A stretch of 62,690 bases of DNA from Chryseobacterium sp. MYb7. Lineage in GTDB: Bacteria; Bacteroidota; Bacteroidia; Flavobacteriales; Weeksellaceae. Each line of letters opens with the position of its first letter. Within the stretch, counting starts at the first letter, position 1. The DNA is taken from positions 1 through 62,690 of the forward strand of contig NZ_PCOU01000033.1 of NCBI RefSeq assembly GCF_002979455.1. The letters run 5' to 3'. A program made the position numbers and the translations under genes. This document shows, in pieces, positions 7,774 through 15,344 of this stretch. The notes under the pieces were generated by a model. It made no database searches. It saw only the letters and a list, made by a program, of their open reading frames with translations, and was not told where the DNA came from.

Positions 7774-8721
7774 GTGGGGGATGATGCAGCAACCATATTG
7801 TCGCAAAGCAAAAGAAGATTAACAAAGCTTAAGCTTCTCGCTAATTTTTTTGAACATATTGACATTATATCTATTTACATCAAAACAGATATTATTCACA
7901 ATCTGTTCCAGGAAAATACGGCTTTAGATTACAATAAACTGGAACTTTTCCACCTGCAGTATACGGACAGTCTCATAGAACTTCTGACTAAAATTAAAAA
8001 GCAGAAGGAAAATGATATGCTGGCGGTCATCAATGAAATTAACATCAATGGTAAATATATTTCAGGTTTTGAAGAAAGACAGGTAGACAGTTTTCAGACC
8101 GACAGGAAAATGTACAGCGGTGTATTTTCACAACATCTTAAAACGTTGTATAAAGATCTTACTGAAGATAGTTTTACAGCCAATTGGGAGAATGTATTGT
8201 ACTTTCATAAAAAGTATGCCCAGGAATTTTACAGAACAGATGCAGATGAAATGCTACTAAAATCTGGTTCTTTTCCTACCTATCAGTATAAGGATTATTC
8301 CATTGAAAGAAAATTGTTGGGAAGGCTTAATATACAGGGATTTAAAGTTCGTTTTGTCTGTGGCTACCTTTTCGGAACCCATGATTATGAGCTTTTCAAA
8401 ATCTTTCAGTCGGATGATCATTTTATTTTCAGTGTAGACGAAAAGAAATTGTATCTTTTTGACAAAGAATTGGATAAGCTGGATACTTCTGAAAATCAAT
8501 CGAATCAGAGTTCCATTATTGATCAGCTGAGAAGCAAAAATGAGCAATTGGAGCACAGTATGAATGAAAGGAAACATACGTTACCACCAGAAGTAGAAGG
8601 AGTTTTAAAAGATTATATTAAAAACCTGGAAAATATGGACATTATGAGCAAGATATTTGACTTCGATGAAGAAACAAATATTCTGCGCGCAATGCTTAAT
8701 TTGAATTTGAATAATAACTAG
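7774..8721 (+). CDS. uncharacterised Ter-cluster protein
   Basis: A 315-residue protein I do not recognise. The frame is closed by a stop at 7762, and the first usable codon is GTG at 7774, so the start is a GTG. The protein is charged, without signal peptide or membrane segment. Residues 1-100 look helical; a mixed region with RFVCGYLFGTHDYELF lies around residue 190-205; a coiled coil (LRSKNEQLEHSMNERK) is near residue 255. It sits between telA and the second terD, 16 nt and 69 nt away, so it probably works with TelA/TerD. Function cannot be assigned from sequence. Confidence 0.8.
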   Translation: MGDDAATILSQSKRRLTKLKLLANFFEHIDIISIYIKTDIIHNLFQENTALDYNKLELFHLQYTDSLIELLTKIKKQKENDMLAVINEININGKYISGFEERQVDSFQTDRKMYSGVFSQHLKTLYKDLTEDSFTANWENVLYFHKKYAQEFYRTDADEMLLKSGSFPTYQYKDYSIERKLLGRLNIQGFKVRFVCGYLFGTHDYELFKIFQSDDHFIFSVDEKKLYLFDKELDKLDTSENQSNQSSIIDQLRSKNEQLEHSMNERKHTLPPEVEGVLKDYIKNLENMDIMSKIFDFDEETNILRAMLNLNLNNN

Positions 8722-8790
8722 AACGAAATTTGAAAAGCAAAGAAGATTCACTTTTTTGCAAAATAGTAAATAACAACTAAACATAAAAAG

Positions 8791-9399
8791 ATGGCTATCA
8801 ACTTACAAAAAGGTCAGAGAATAAACCTTAAAAAAGAAAATGGAGCTGAACTTTCCCAGGCTTGTGTAGGAATCAACTGGGGAGCAATTGAAAAGAAAGG
8901 ATTTTTTGGAACTAAAAAAGAAGCAGTAGACTTAGACGGAAGCTGTATTTTATATGATTCAAACAAAAACGTGACTGAAGTAATCTATTTCGGAAACCTT
9001 AAATCTAGAAACGGATCTGTAAGACACAGTGGAGACGATCTTACCGGTGACGTAGACGGAGATGACGGATTGGATAACGAAGTAATCACAGTTGATTTCA
9101 GCCAGCTGGAGCCAAATGTAGAGCACGTGGCAATGGTACTGAACAGCTACAGAGGTCAGGATTTTGGAACAATTCCTTTTGCTTCTATCCGTATTTATGA
9201 AGGAACACCTACCAATGTAAGAGAAGTTTTTGCAAAATATGATATTGCGAATGATGCATCTTTCAACGGACACGTTGCCATGGTAATGGGGGTTTTCTAC
9301 AAGAGAAACGGAGAATGGAAATTCAATGCAATCGGAGATCCTACGGCGGATAAAAAGCTGGAGCAGACGATCCAAACGGTACAGATGAATTACCTGTAA
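8791..9399 (+). CDS. second TerD-family protein
   Basis: A 202-residue TerD paralogue. It begins MAINLQKGQRINLKKENG, carries VDLDGSCILYD near residue 45 and the calcium-binding GDDLTGDVDGDDGLDNE near residue 76, and ends with a KRNGEWKFNAIGDPT strand typical of TerD/TerE. It is more acidic and has a longer C-terminal tail than the copy at 6022. Two TerD paralogues bracketing TelA suggest a hetero-oligomeric complex, an inference from the family. A 69-nt gap upstream leaves room for a secondary promoter, but no perfect box is visible. Confidence 0.92.
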   Translation: MAINLQKGQRINLKKENGAELSQACVGINWGAIEKKGFFGTKKEAVDLDGSCILYDSNKNVTEVIYFGNLKSRNGSVRHSGDDLTGDVDGDDGLDNEVITVDFSQLEPNVEHVAMVLNSYRGQDFGTIPFASIRIYEGTPTNVREVFAKYDIANDASFNGHVAMVMGVFYKRNGEWKFNAIGDPTADKKLEQTIQTVQMNYL

Positions 9400-9484
9400 T
9401 CAATTGACAATCAAGAGATAAATAAAATAGCAATATTTGTACGCTGTACATCTATTGCTTTTATCATATAATAACATAACTCAA

Positions 9485-10531
9485 GTGGATAAACATCAAA
9501 GTATTTTAGAACTGCACCCAGGTCTGGTGTGGGGATTCGCGGTAACGGTTGTTATCATGCTGCTCCTGGACTTAGGGGTATTTAATAAAAAAAGTCATGA
9601 AGTCTCTTCCAAAGAAGCGACTATCTGGTCTATCGTATGGATTTCACTTTCCATGATATTTTCAGGGGTGGTGTATTGGGTATTCAATACAGACGGGTCG
9701 CCTGAAAGTCATGCAGTAGCGGTGGAGAAATTTACACAGTATCAGGCTGCTTATTGGATTGAAAAGGCCTTGTCTGTGGATAACTTATTTGTATTTATCC
9801 TCGTTTTCGGGTTCTTTAAAGTTCCGAAATACCTTCATCACAAAGTCCTTTTCTGGGGGATTATTGGAGCCCTGATTTTCAGAGCCATATTCATCTTTGC
9901 GGGAGTAGGGTTAATTAACCTGACTTATCTTCCTGAAATGAATATCTTCGGAGAAGCTGTAAAAATAAACGTTGTCATGACATTGTTCGGATTATTCCTT
10001 GTGTATGCAGGGATCAAATCCTGGGGCGATGGTGGCGATGATGATGATGAAGATTACAGCAATACAGCAGGAGCAAGACTGATCAAAAGTTTCTGGAAAG
10101 TTTCCGATAATTATGATGGAGATAAGTTCTTCACCATCCAAAACGGAATCAAAATGGCAACTCCTCTTTTAGTAGTGGTAGGGGTTATTGAGTTTACGGA
10201 CGTTCTTTTTGCAGTAGATTCCATTCCGGCGATCTTCGCGATTTCAAATGACCCTTTTATCCTTTATACATCAAATATCTTTGCGATTTTAGGATTAAGA
10301 TCATTATATTTCCTGTTAGCGAACTTTATTCATATGTTCAGCAAACTTCCATACGGATTGGCCATTATCCTATCCTTCATTGGAGTTAAAATGCTTATTG
10401 CACCATGGATTCATATTCCGTCTCCGGTTTCATTGGGAATCGTAGGTGGAGTATTGGTGATTTCTGTTCTTTTATCCATCATCTTCCCTGAAAAAGAAGA
10501 AGAGAAGAAAGAAGAATTGGAAGAAAAATAA
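9485..10531 (+). CDS. TerC-family integral membrane protein
   Basis: A TerC-family membrane protein, 348 residues if started at the GTG at 9485, which gives the family-like N-terminus DKHQSILELHPGLVWG. The longer frame begins at a TTG (9437) and adds 16 residues unlike the family. About nine transmembrane segments are seen. The conserved acidic membrane motifs ALSVDNLFVFILVF and VIEFTDVLFAVDSIPA are present. A cytosolic loop is unusually acidic (GDGGDDDDEDY). TerC proteins are linked to tellurite resistance and, in other bacteria, to manganese export; either could apply. It closes the Ter cluster and is followed by a strong terminator. Confidence 0.88.
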   Translation: MDKHQSILELHPGLVWGFAVTVVIMLLLDLGVFNKKSHEVSSKEATIWSIVWISLSMIFSGVVYWVFNTDGSPESHAVAVEKFTQYQAAYWIEKALSVDNLFVFILVFGFFKVPKYLHHKVLFWGIIGALIFRAIFIFAGVGLINLTYLPEMNIFGEAVKINVVMTLFGLFLVYAGIKSWGDGGDDDDEDYSNTAGARLIKSFWKVSDNYDGDKFFTIQNGIKMATPLLVVVGVIEFTDVLFAVDSIPAIFAISNDPFILYTSNIFAILGLRSLYFLLANFIHMFSKLPYGLAIILSFIGVKMLIAPWIHIPSPVSLGIVGGVLVISVLLSIIFPEKEEEKKEELEEK

Positions 10532-10549
10532 TCATATTTAAAATAAACT

Positions 10550-10584
10550 AAAAGCCTCTGGAATGTATTTCTGGAGGCTTTTTT
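10550..10584 (+). terminator. terC terminator
   Basis: AAAAGCCTC (10550-10558) pairs with GAGGCTTTT (10574-10582), followed by further T. It ends the Ter cluster 19 nt after the terC stop. Confidence 0.85.
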
Positions 10585-10604
10585 GTTCATTAAACTTTTT
10601 GTTG

Positions 10605-10817
10605 GAAAACGCAAAGGTGCAAAAAGGATAAGCATTGTGTCGCTTCTAAGACGTAAGAATATTTCGACTTCGCTCAATATTAGATTTTAGGTAAAGCTTT
10701 CGCTTAACTATTTACTTCATTAAGAGATAGTATTAGAGTTATTAAATTTTATTGGAGATAAAATCCTTGCGTCCTTAATATTCTTTATCAATAAAAATCT
10801 AGCGCCTTTGCGTTTTC
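10605..10817. repeat. inverted repeat pair around GCAAAGG
   Basis: GAAAACGCAAAGGTGC at 10605-10620 is repeated in inverted orientation at 10802-10817 with one mismatch. The 181-bp interior is non-coding. It resembles a short mobile or dispersed intergenic element, but its borders are undefined. Confidence 0.45.
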
Positions 10818-10860
10818 AAACATTTCCCTCCAACATTCAAATAAAATATTTCCAAAATAA

Positions 10861-10903
10861 AACAGACAGGTCAGTCTGTTCATTGTTTTTTTTCATATAT
10901 TTG
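10861..10903 (+). promoter_or_regulatory. TetR operator and promoter
   Basis: A 7-bp inverted repeat AACAGAC-N6-GTCTGTT (10861-10880) is a typical TetR-family operator. It lies just upstream of a perfect TAnnTTTG box, TATATTTG at 10896-10903, and 43 nt before the regulator start, so autorepression is likely. Confidence 0.7.
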
Positions 10904-10922
10904 TTCCATAAAAGAGAGTAAT

Positions 10923-11450
10923 ATGAAATCTCCAAGAGAAAGAATAATAGAAACCACCTTTCAATTGTTTGCGAGACAAGGTTATAACTCTACCGGAATT
11001 AACCAGATTATTTCCGAAGCAGAAGTTGCCAGAGCAAGTTTCTACCAGTATTTTAAATCCAAAGAAGATTTGTGTGTAGAATTTCTGAATGTGAGACATG
11101 AATATTGGTTCAGTGAACTCAATACTTTTTTAGCAAAAGAAAAAGATTCAACATCTAAAACAATCAAAGCTTTTGATTTTCTGATCTATATGAACGAGAA
11201 GGAAAACTTCAGAGGATGTAGCTTTCTGAATATTCTATCGGAAATACCGATGGATAATACAAAAATCCTGAATGTTATTCAGTCTCATAAAGCAGATCTC
11301 AGAAACTATTTTTTAGAATTACTGAATGATAATGAACTTTCGGATCATATTTATATGCTTTTTGAAAGCTGTATCATAGAAAGTCAGCTTTTCAGGTCTA
11401 ATGAATTAATTGAAAAATCAAAAAAAATAGTCACCCATTTAATACAATAA
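10923..11450 (+). CDS. TetR/AcrR-family transcriptional regulator
   Basis: A 175-residue TetR-family repressor. The N-terminal helix-turn-helix (IIETTFQLFARQGYNSTGIN, then ASFYQYFKSKEDL, residues 8-50) is canonical. The C-terminal ligand domain is helical and unrelated to any specific subfamily I can name, though it resembles the type with a Cys-containing GCSFLNI segment. It is preceded by its probable operator and is followed 3 nt later by the DUF1348 gene, which is the likely co-regulated target. Confidence 0.9.
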   Translation: MKSPRERIIETTFQLFARQGYNSTGINQIISEAEVARASFYQYFKSKEDLCVEFLNVRHEYWFSELNTFLAKEKDSTSKTIKAFDFLIYMNEKENFRGCSFLNILSEIPMDNTKILNVIQSHKADLRNYFLELLNDNELSDHIYMLFESCIIESQLFRSNELIEKSKKIVTHLIQ

Positions 11451-11453
11451 GTT

Positions 11454-11867
11454 ATGGAACAAAAACACCCGCTTCCGCCTTTCACCCTTGAAACGGCATT
11501 GGAAAAAATCCAACTGGCAGAAGATGCCTGGAACAGTCAGGATCCTGAAAAGGTTTCCAAGGCATATACCATCGACAGTGAATGGAGAAATAGAGATACT
11601 TTTGTGAATGGTAGAGAAGAAATTGTGGTATTCCTTCAAAAGAAATGGGAAAAAGAACTTCATTATAAGCTTAAAAAAGAATATTGGGCACACACAGATA
11701 ATCGTATTGCCGTTCGCTTTGAATATGAATATCAGACGAAAGACGGAAACTGGTTCAGAGCCTACGGAAATGAAAACTGGGAGTTTGATGAAAACGGACT
11801 GATGGCGAAAAGATTTGCAAGTATCAATGATCTGGCTATCAGAGAAGAAGATAGGAAGTTTAGATAA
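11454..11867 (+). CDS. DUF1348 / nuclear transport factor 2-like protein
   Basis: A 137-residue NTF2-like alpha+beta barrel protein of the DUF1348 type (motifs AEDAWNSQDPEKV, YTIDSEWRNRD, ENWEFDENGLM, ending in SINDLAI). Relatives are small cytoplasmic proteins of unknown reaction. It forms a two-gene unit with the TetR regulator 3 nt upstream and is followed by a terminator, so its expression should respond to the TetR ligand. Confidence 0.85.
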   Translation: MEQKHPLPPFTLETALEKIQLAEDAWNSQDPEKVSKAYTIDSEWRNRDTFVNGREEIVVFLQKKWEKELHYKLKKEYWAHTDNRIAVRFEYEYQTKDGNWFRAYGNENWEFDENGLMAKRFASINDLAIREEDRKFR

Positions 11868-11872
11868 AATGT

Positions 11873-11898
11873 AAAGACTGTTATTAGGACAGTCTTTT
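11873..11898 (+). terminator. terminator of the TetR/DUF1348 unit
   Basis: AAAGACTGT (11873-11881) pairs with ACAGTCTTT (11889-11897), followed by TATTTTTT. Confidence 0.8.
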
Positions 11899-11941
11899 AT
11901 TTTTTAGTTGGATAAAACTTTATCACACTGCGTTCAAAAAT

Positions 11942-11970
11942 TCATCACTCATCACTCATCATTTATCATT
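11942..11970. repeat. TCATCACTCATC low-complexity repeat
   Basis: Imperfect tandem units of TCATCAC followed by TCATTTATCATT abut the stop of the catalase-like gene. Similar ACTCATTGCTCATTA material occurs at 22059-22113 and 27141-27170, always in intergenic positions near a gene end or start. Confidence 0.55.
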
Positions 11971-11973
11971 ACA

Positions 11974-12981
11974 CTAAACGTTTTTCCCGTGCAGCAGCTT
12001 ATTAATCTTCCTCCTTGTCTGCACAGAAACTTTATAAGCTTCATCACGCAGCTTTTGTATTTTTCCTACAGGCTGAAAAAAGATTTTGCTCTCAAAAGGA
12101 TTGAATGAAAGAAGTTCAGTGGCACAATTATGTGAATCCAGCAATGAATTTTTATTGATTCTCACTTCACCGATTTTAATAAAAGGAGCATTCTTCCATT
12201 CAACATTCAGCCTGTTGATGGGTTGGTCTTTCAAATCATTGCAAATCTGTATCAAAACATCTGCTGTAAAATCATTCGTTTGCAGATAATTTTTTAAAGA
12301 ATCTTTGACCTTTTGCTTTCGTCCAAAATTTTTATCCACAGATTGAGGACATAGTTTTATTTTGATAATCTGGTCTCCCAAACGGTAGGCACCTACAGAA
12401 TAATAATCAAACGACAGAATAAAATCATTTCTCTTCCCGATAAGCTTTATCATATTGCGGAGCATATCGCCAGTGAATAAAGAAGGAATCATTTTAACCA
12501 TCTGAATATACATAGGAAATACTTTTCTCCATTGCTTCATATAAAGCTGGTTAATTGCTGTAAACAACTTCAAAAATGTAGAGACAGATTGAATAGGGAA
12601 CAAAGGAAAATTAACCAGTGGATAATTGGCAAGCAGCACACCGTTTTCATCCTTGATCTGTACCGCAAAGCCATAAGCTGGGATATCTTTTTTTGAGTTT
12701 TTGATTTTCAGCTGAGCATTAGAGAAACGTATGGTAAGGTCGAACTTTTCCTTATCAAAAAAAGGTTGCAGTGATTCCGGGATATCGGGTTCTATCCAGA
12801 ACGTTCCCTTTGCTACGGCATATGTTTTCGCATGGGCATTCCGGGTGGCATAATTGACATCACTGATGGAAGAGGATTGTTCAACAAAATCCGCTATTGT
12901 TTTTTTATTGAGTTCCAGAAGTTTTTTTTCCTCCTCATTCAGTTCATCAAACTTCTTATTATATTGTAATGGATTTGGCAT
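11974..12981 (-). CDS. catalase-like haem protein
   Basis: A 335-residue member of the catalase-related superfamily, without signal peptide. Visible landmarks are the haem-side HAKTYAVAKGTFWI (catalase distal histidine region, about residue 49), IRFSNAQ about residue 84, and the C-terminal FNPFESKIFFQPVGKIQKLR-D-EAY, where the tyrosine is the expected proximal haem ligand. It is much shorter than monofunctional catalases (about 480 or more), as in the small catalase-like clade whose members act as peroxidases, dioxygenases or hydroperoxide-lyase-like enzymes. The physiological substrate is unknown. It is a single-gene unit on the minus strand. Confidence 0.75.
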   Translation of the reverse strand: MPNPLQYNKKFDELNEEEKKLLELNKKTIADFVEQSSSISDVNYATRNAHAKTYAVAKGTFWIEPDIPESLQPFFDKEKFDLTIRFSNAQLKIKNSKKDIPAYGFAVQIKDENGVLLANYPLVNFPLFPIQSVSTFLKLFTAINQLYMKQWRKVFPMYIQMVKMIPSLFTGDMLRNMIKLIGKRNDFILSFDYYSVGAYRLGDQIIKIKLCPQSVDKNFGRKQKVKDSLKNYLQTNDFTADVLIQICNDLKDQPINRLNVEWKNAPFIKIGEVRINKNSLLDSHNCATELLSFNPFESKIFFQPVGKIQKLRDEAYKVSVQTRRKINKLLHGKNV

Positions 12982-13256
12982 TTAGTTTTTAAAATTCAAT
13001 TATAACGCCAAGTTTTGAAATCTGTGTTAAGCAAGTATTACAATTGTTTGAACTTTGTGGAAAAGATGTTTGAAAATAAGGAAATGTAAGATAATATGAT
13101 TAATGAATATTGAAAAATAAGCTTTTTAACTTATTGATTGTTAGTGTTTATTTATTTTTAATGAGAATGAATTAAAGACGTCTTGTTTGATAGTGATATC
13201 CTTTGGGTTTTTAAACTTCCCTCATTGTGCTCCCATCTTCCAAACCCAAAAAGCCT

Positions 13257-13264
13257 TATCTTTG
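13257..13264 (+). promoter_or_regulatory. promoter box of the FKBP gene
   Basis: TATCTTTG is a perfect TAnnTTTG box 14 nt before the ATG at 13279. It lies inside the longer open frame beginning at 13183, which fixes the true start downstream. A 9-bp inverted repeat (TTTGGGTTT 13202-13210, AAACCCAAA 13242-13250) sits just upstream. Confidence 0.7.
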
Positions 13265-13278
13265 TAAAAAATTATAAT

Positions 13279-13713
13279 ATGGGAGTAGCAGATATGTTAT
13301 TTAAACGTAAAAAAGAATTGGCAGAAAAGAACCTGAAAGATGGTAAAGAATATATGGAAGAGTATGGTAAAAGAGAAAGCGTTGTGCATTTACCAAGCGG
13401 CTTACAATATGAAATTATTACAGAAGGAGACGGTGCAAAGCCAGGTCCTAAATCTACAGTAAAATGCCACTATCACGGAACTACCATTTCCGGTAAAGTA
13501 TTCGACAGCTCTGTAAAAAGAGGTACACCTGCATCTTTTCCTTTAAACAGAGTAATTTCAGGTTGGACAGAAGCACTTCAGCTAATGCCTGTTGGAAGTA
13601 AATGGAGACTGATCATTCCTCCGCATTTAGCCTATGGAGATCAGGAAATCAGCAAAGAGATCGGACCAAACAGTACGCTGGTTTTCGAAGTTGAATTGCT
13701 GGATATTAAATAA
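13279..13713 (+). CDS. FKBP-type peptidyl-prolyl isomerase
   Basis: A 144-residue cytoplasmic isomerase that catalyses cis-trans change at proline bonds. A lysine-rich helical N-terminus (1-35) precedes a complete FKBP domain: VKCHYHGTTISGKVFDSSV, FPLNRVISGWTEALQLMPVG, and IPPHLAYGD near the end. No signal peptide. The ATG at 13279 was chosen because the promoter box lies just upstream; the longer frame starts before it. Single gene with its own terminator. Confidence 0.92.
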   Translation: MGVADMLFKRKKELAEKNLKDGKEYMEEYGKRESVVHLPSGLQYEIITEGDGAKPGPKSTVKCHYHGTTISGKVFDSSVKRGTPASFPLNRVISGWTEALQLMPVGSKWRLIIPPHLAYGDQEISKEIGPNSTLVFEVELLDIK

Positions 13714-13734
13714 TCCTTCTTAAAAATAGATTAA

Positions 13735-13764
13735 AAATTTACCTGATTTCAGGTAAATTTTTTT
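13735..13764 (+). terminator. terminator of the FKBP gene
   Basis: An 11-bp stem (AAATTTACCTG 13735-13745 with CAGGTAAATTT 13750-13760, tetraloop ATTT) is followed by four more T. Confidence 0.88.
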
Positions 13765-13858
13765 ATTTGTACTATATTCGTATTGGTGAATTGTAAAATG
13801 AAAATGAAAGAAGAGTGGATTTTTTACAATATATCCGGGCAACACAAAATATGGCTGT

Positions 13859-14809
13859 ATGAAAAAACTTTTTTACCTTTTTGCTATTGCTGGTTTACTG
13901 GTATCCTGTGTTTCCAAAAAGAATCAGGCTATTCAGCAGAATATTCTTACCCTGAAAGACAGCTATTGTAAGGCACCTTTCAAGTACAATTACAATAATA
14001 AACTTCCGTCTTATAATTCGGATTCTATTCTGACTGCCAATAAAGATCTGAAGGAAACTTTTACAGATCAGAGTATTTTGATCTTAAATGCTTTGAATAA
14101 TCTGGATGATGTTCACAAAATTATTCAACTTAAAAAAGATTCTTCACTCACTTCACAGGTTAAAATATTACAGCTTAAAACCAAAATCAACAGCAGAATT
14201 ACGATTGCATTAACCGAACTGGATGCAGTAGCCGCAGAATTCGATTGTGAAGGAGAAAGAGTAGCACAGATCGGAAACTATGTGGATAACCTGAATTCTT
14301 CCAGAAATAATAAACTTATTTTATATTCTATCATTGCCGGAGCAGCTTCTTCCATAGCGGGAGGTATAGTGAAAAGTGACGGTTGGGACAATGCAATAGG
14401 TATTGGAGGAGGTATTTTAGGAGCTGGGTTTGGTCTGGCAACCCTTAATCCCAAAGGAAAGAAGGTAGAATTTATTCACCAAAGAAATCTGTTGAGAGAT
14501 ATTTGGAGAGAAAAACTTGAATCTCCCAATTTTCCACCTTTTATCTGGTATATGTATACGGAGAAAAAGTTTTCTAACAAGGAAGAACATTCTATTATCG
14601 GAAATATGAAATCGAGATGGCTTCATTATCAGTTTGATGACAGTAAAGAAGCAGCTGATAAATCTGTTATTTTCAGTGATGGAGGATTCTATAGAGCCGA
14701 TGATCTTCATAACCGCGCTGCCATGCTCAACCAGATGCAATCGGCAACTCGTACCATCAATCAGAACATCAATTATTTACTGCTTGATCTGGATAAATTA
14801 ATTCTTTAA
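13859..14809 (+). CDS. hypothetical lipoprotein
   Basis: A 316-residue protein I do not recognise. Residues 1-18 form a lipoprotein signal with lipobox LLVSC, so it is expected on the outer or inner membrane. A helical region (about 35-150) is followed by a glycine-rich hydrophobic stretch (LYSIIAGAASSIAGG, then GIGGGILGAGFGLATLN, about 156-197) that could insert in a membrane, and an aromatic C-terminal part. It has its own region between terminator and the Rrf2 promoter, so it is probably monocistronic. Confidence 0.75.
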   Translation: MKKLFYLFAIAGLLVSCVSKKNQAIQQNILTLKDSYCKAPFKYNYNNKLPSYNSDSILTANKDLKETFTDQSILILNALNNLDDVHKIIQLKKDSSLTSQVKILQLKTKINSRITIALTELDAVAAEFDCEGERVAQIGNYVDNLNSSRNNKLILYSIIAGAASSIAGGIVKSDGWDNAIGIGGGILGAGFGLATLNPKGKKVEFIHQRNLLRDIWREKLESPNFPPFIWYMYTEKKFSNKEEHSIIGNMKSRWLHYQFDDSKEAADKSVIFSDGGFYRADDLHNRAAMLNQMQSATRTINQNINYLLLDLDKLIL

Positions 14810-14821
14810 GAAAAATTTAAC

Positions 14822-14861
14822 TGTAATAAATTTTGTTACATTTAAAAAATGTTTATCTTTG
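14822..14861 (+). promoter_or_regulatory. Rrf2 promoter with overlapping operator
   Basis: The dyad TGTAATAAATTTTGTTACA (14822-14840) overlaps the TTG of a well-formed promoter: TTG 14833-14835, 18-nt spacer, TATCTTTG 14854-14861. The same 19-mer, inverted, lies before the downstream NAD(P)-binding gene. Confidence 0.8.
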
Positions 14862-14874
14862 CAACGTAATTACA

Positions 14875-15285
14875 ATGAACAATACAAGATTTGCTACGGC
14901 AGTACATATTATGACCTTATTGGCGAAAAGTCCTCAGGAGTGGCTTACTTCTGACTGGATGGCCGGTAGTATCAATGTGAATCCGGTGATTGTCCGAAAG
15001 GAGATCAGCGTGTTGAGAGAAGCAGGTTTGATTGTCAGCAGACAGGGGAAAGAAGGAGGAAGCCAGCTTGCAAAAAATGCTGAAATGATCACTATTTCTG
15101 AGATCTATAAAGCAGTAAAAAATACAGAAGTATTAGGTAAAAAAAATCAAAATCCTAATCCGGCTTGCAGTGTTGGTAAGGAGATCAATAATCATTTAAA
15201 TACATTGTTTGAAGAAACAAATCAATTGGTTGTAAACTTTTTAGGAGACAAGTCATTACAGGAATTCGTAGACCAGTTCGAATAA
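14875..15285 (+). CDS. Rrf2-family transcriptional regulator (YwnA-like)
   Basis: A 136-residue winged-helix repressor of the Rrf2 family. It starts MNNTRFATAVHIMTLLAKS, has the wing SRQGKEGGSQLAK and the dimer helix at the C-terminus. Only one cysteine (PACSVGKEI) replaces the three that bind an iron-sulfur cluster in IscR/NsrR, so it belongs to the cluster-free YwnA-type and may sense thiol oxidation or a small molecule (inference). The ATG at 14875 follows the promoter box; the longer frame from 14833 starts within the promoter. It probably represses itself and the gene at 15345 through the shared operator. Confidence 0.88.
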   Translation: MNNTRFATAVHIMTLLAKSPQEWLTSDWMAGSINVNPVIVRKEISVLREAGLIVSRQGKEGGSQLAKNAEMITISEIYKAVKNTEVLGKKNQNPNPACSVGKEINNHLNTLFEETNQLVVNFLGDKSLQEFVDQFE

Positions 15286-15303
15286 AATTTTTTTAACCTT
15301 AAA

Positions 15304-15322
15304 TGTAACAAAATTTATTACA
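15304..15322. promoter_or_regulatory. second Rrf2 operator copy
   Basis: TGTAACAAAATTTATTACA is the exact reverse complement of the 19-mer at 14822-14840, and neighbouring bases also match (23 of 24 over the extended site). It lies 22 nt before the start of the NAD(P)-binding gene. Confidence 0.8.
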
Positions 15323-15344
15323 ATTTAATTAAAAATAAAACATT

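Larger units (their letters stand above)
10532..10922. other. 391-bp intergenic region without a gene
   Basis: It holds the terC terminator, a pair of inverted 16-bp sequences (10605-10620 and 10802-10817, one mismatch) containing GCAAAGG, a stretch ATATTTCGACTTCGCTCAATATT that can fold back (written in two parts: ATATTTCGACTT, CGCTCAATATT), and the TetR operator and promoter. No ORF of credible length was found on either strand. Confidence 0.5.

Noticed and set aside
8959..9375. 138-codon minus-strand frame opposite the second terD
   Set aside because: Antisense shadow of a clear TerD gene; no promoter or family match.
11942..11970. CRISPR-like array
   Set aside because: Units are 7-12 bp without unique spacers; it is a low-complexity repeat.
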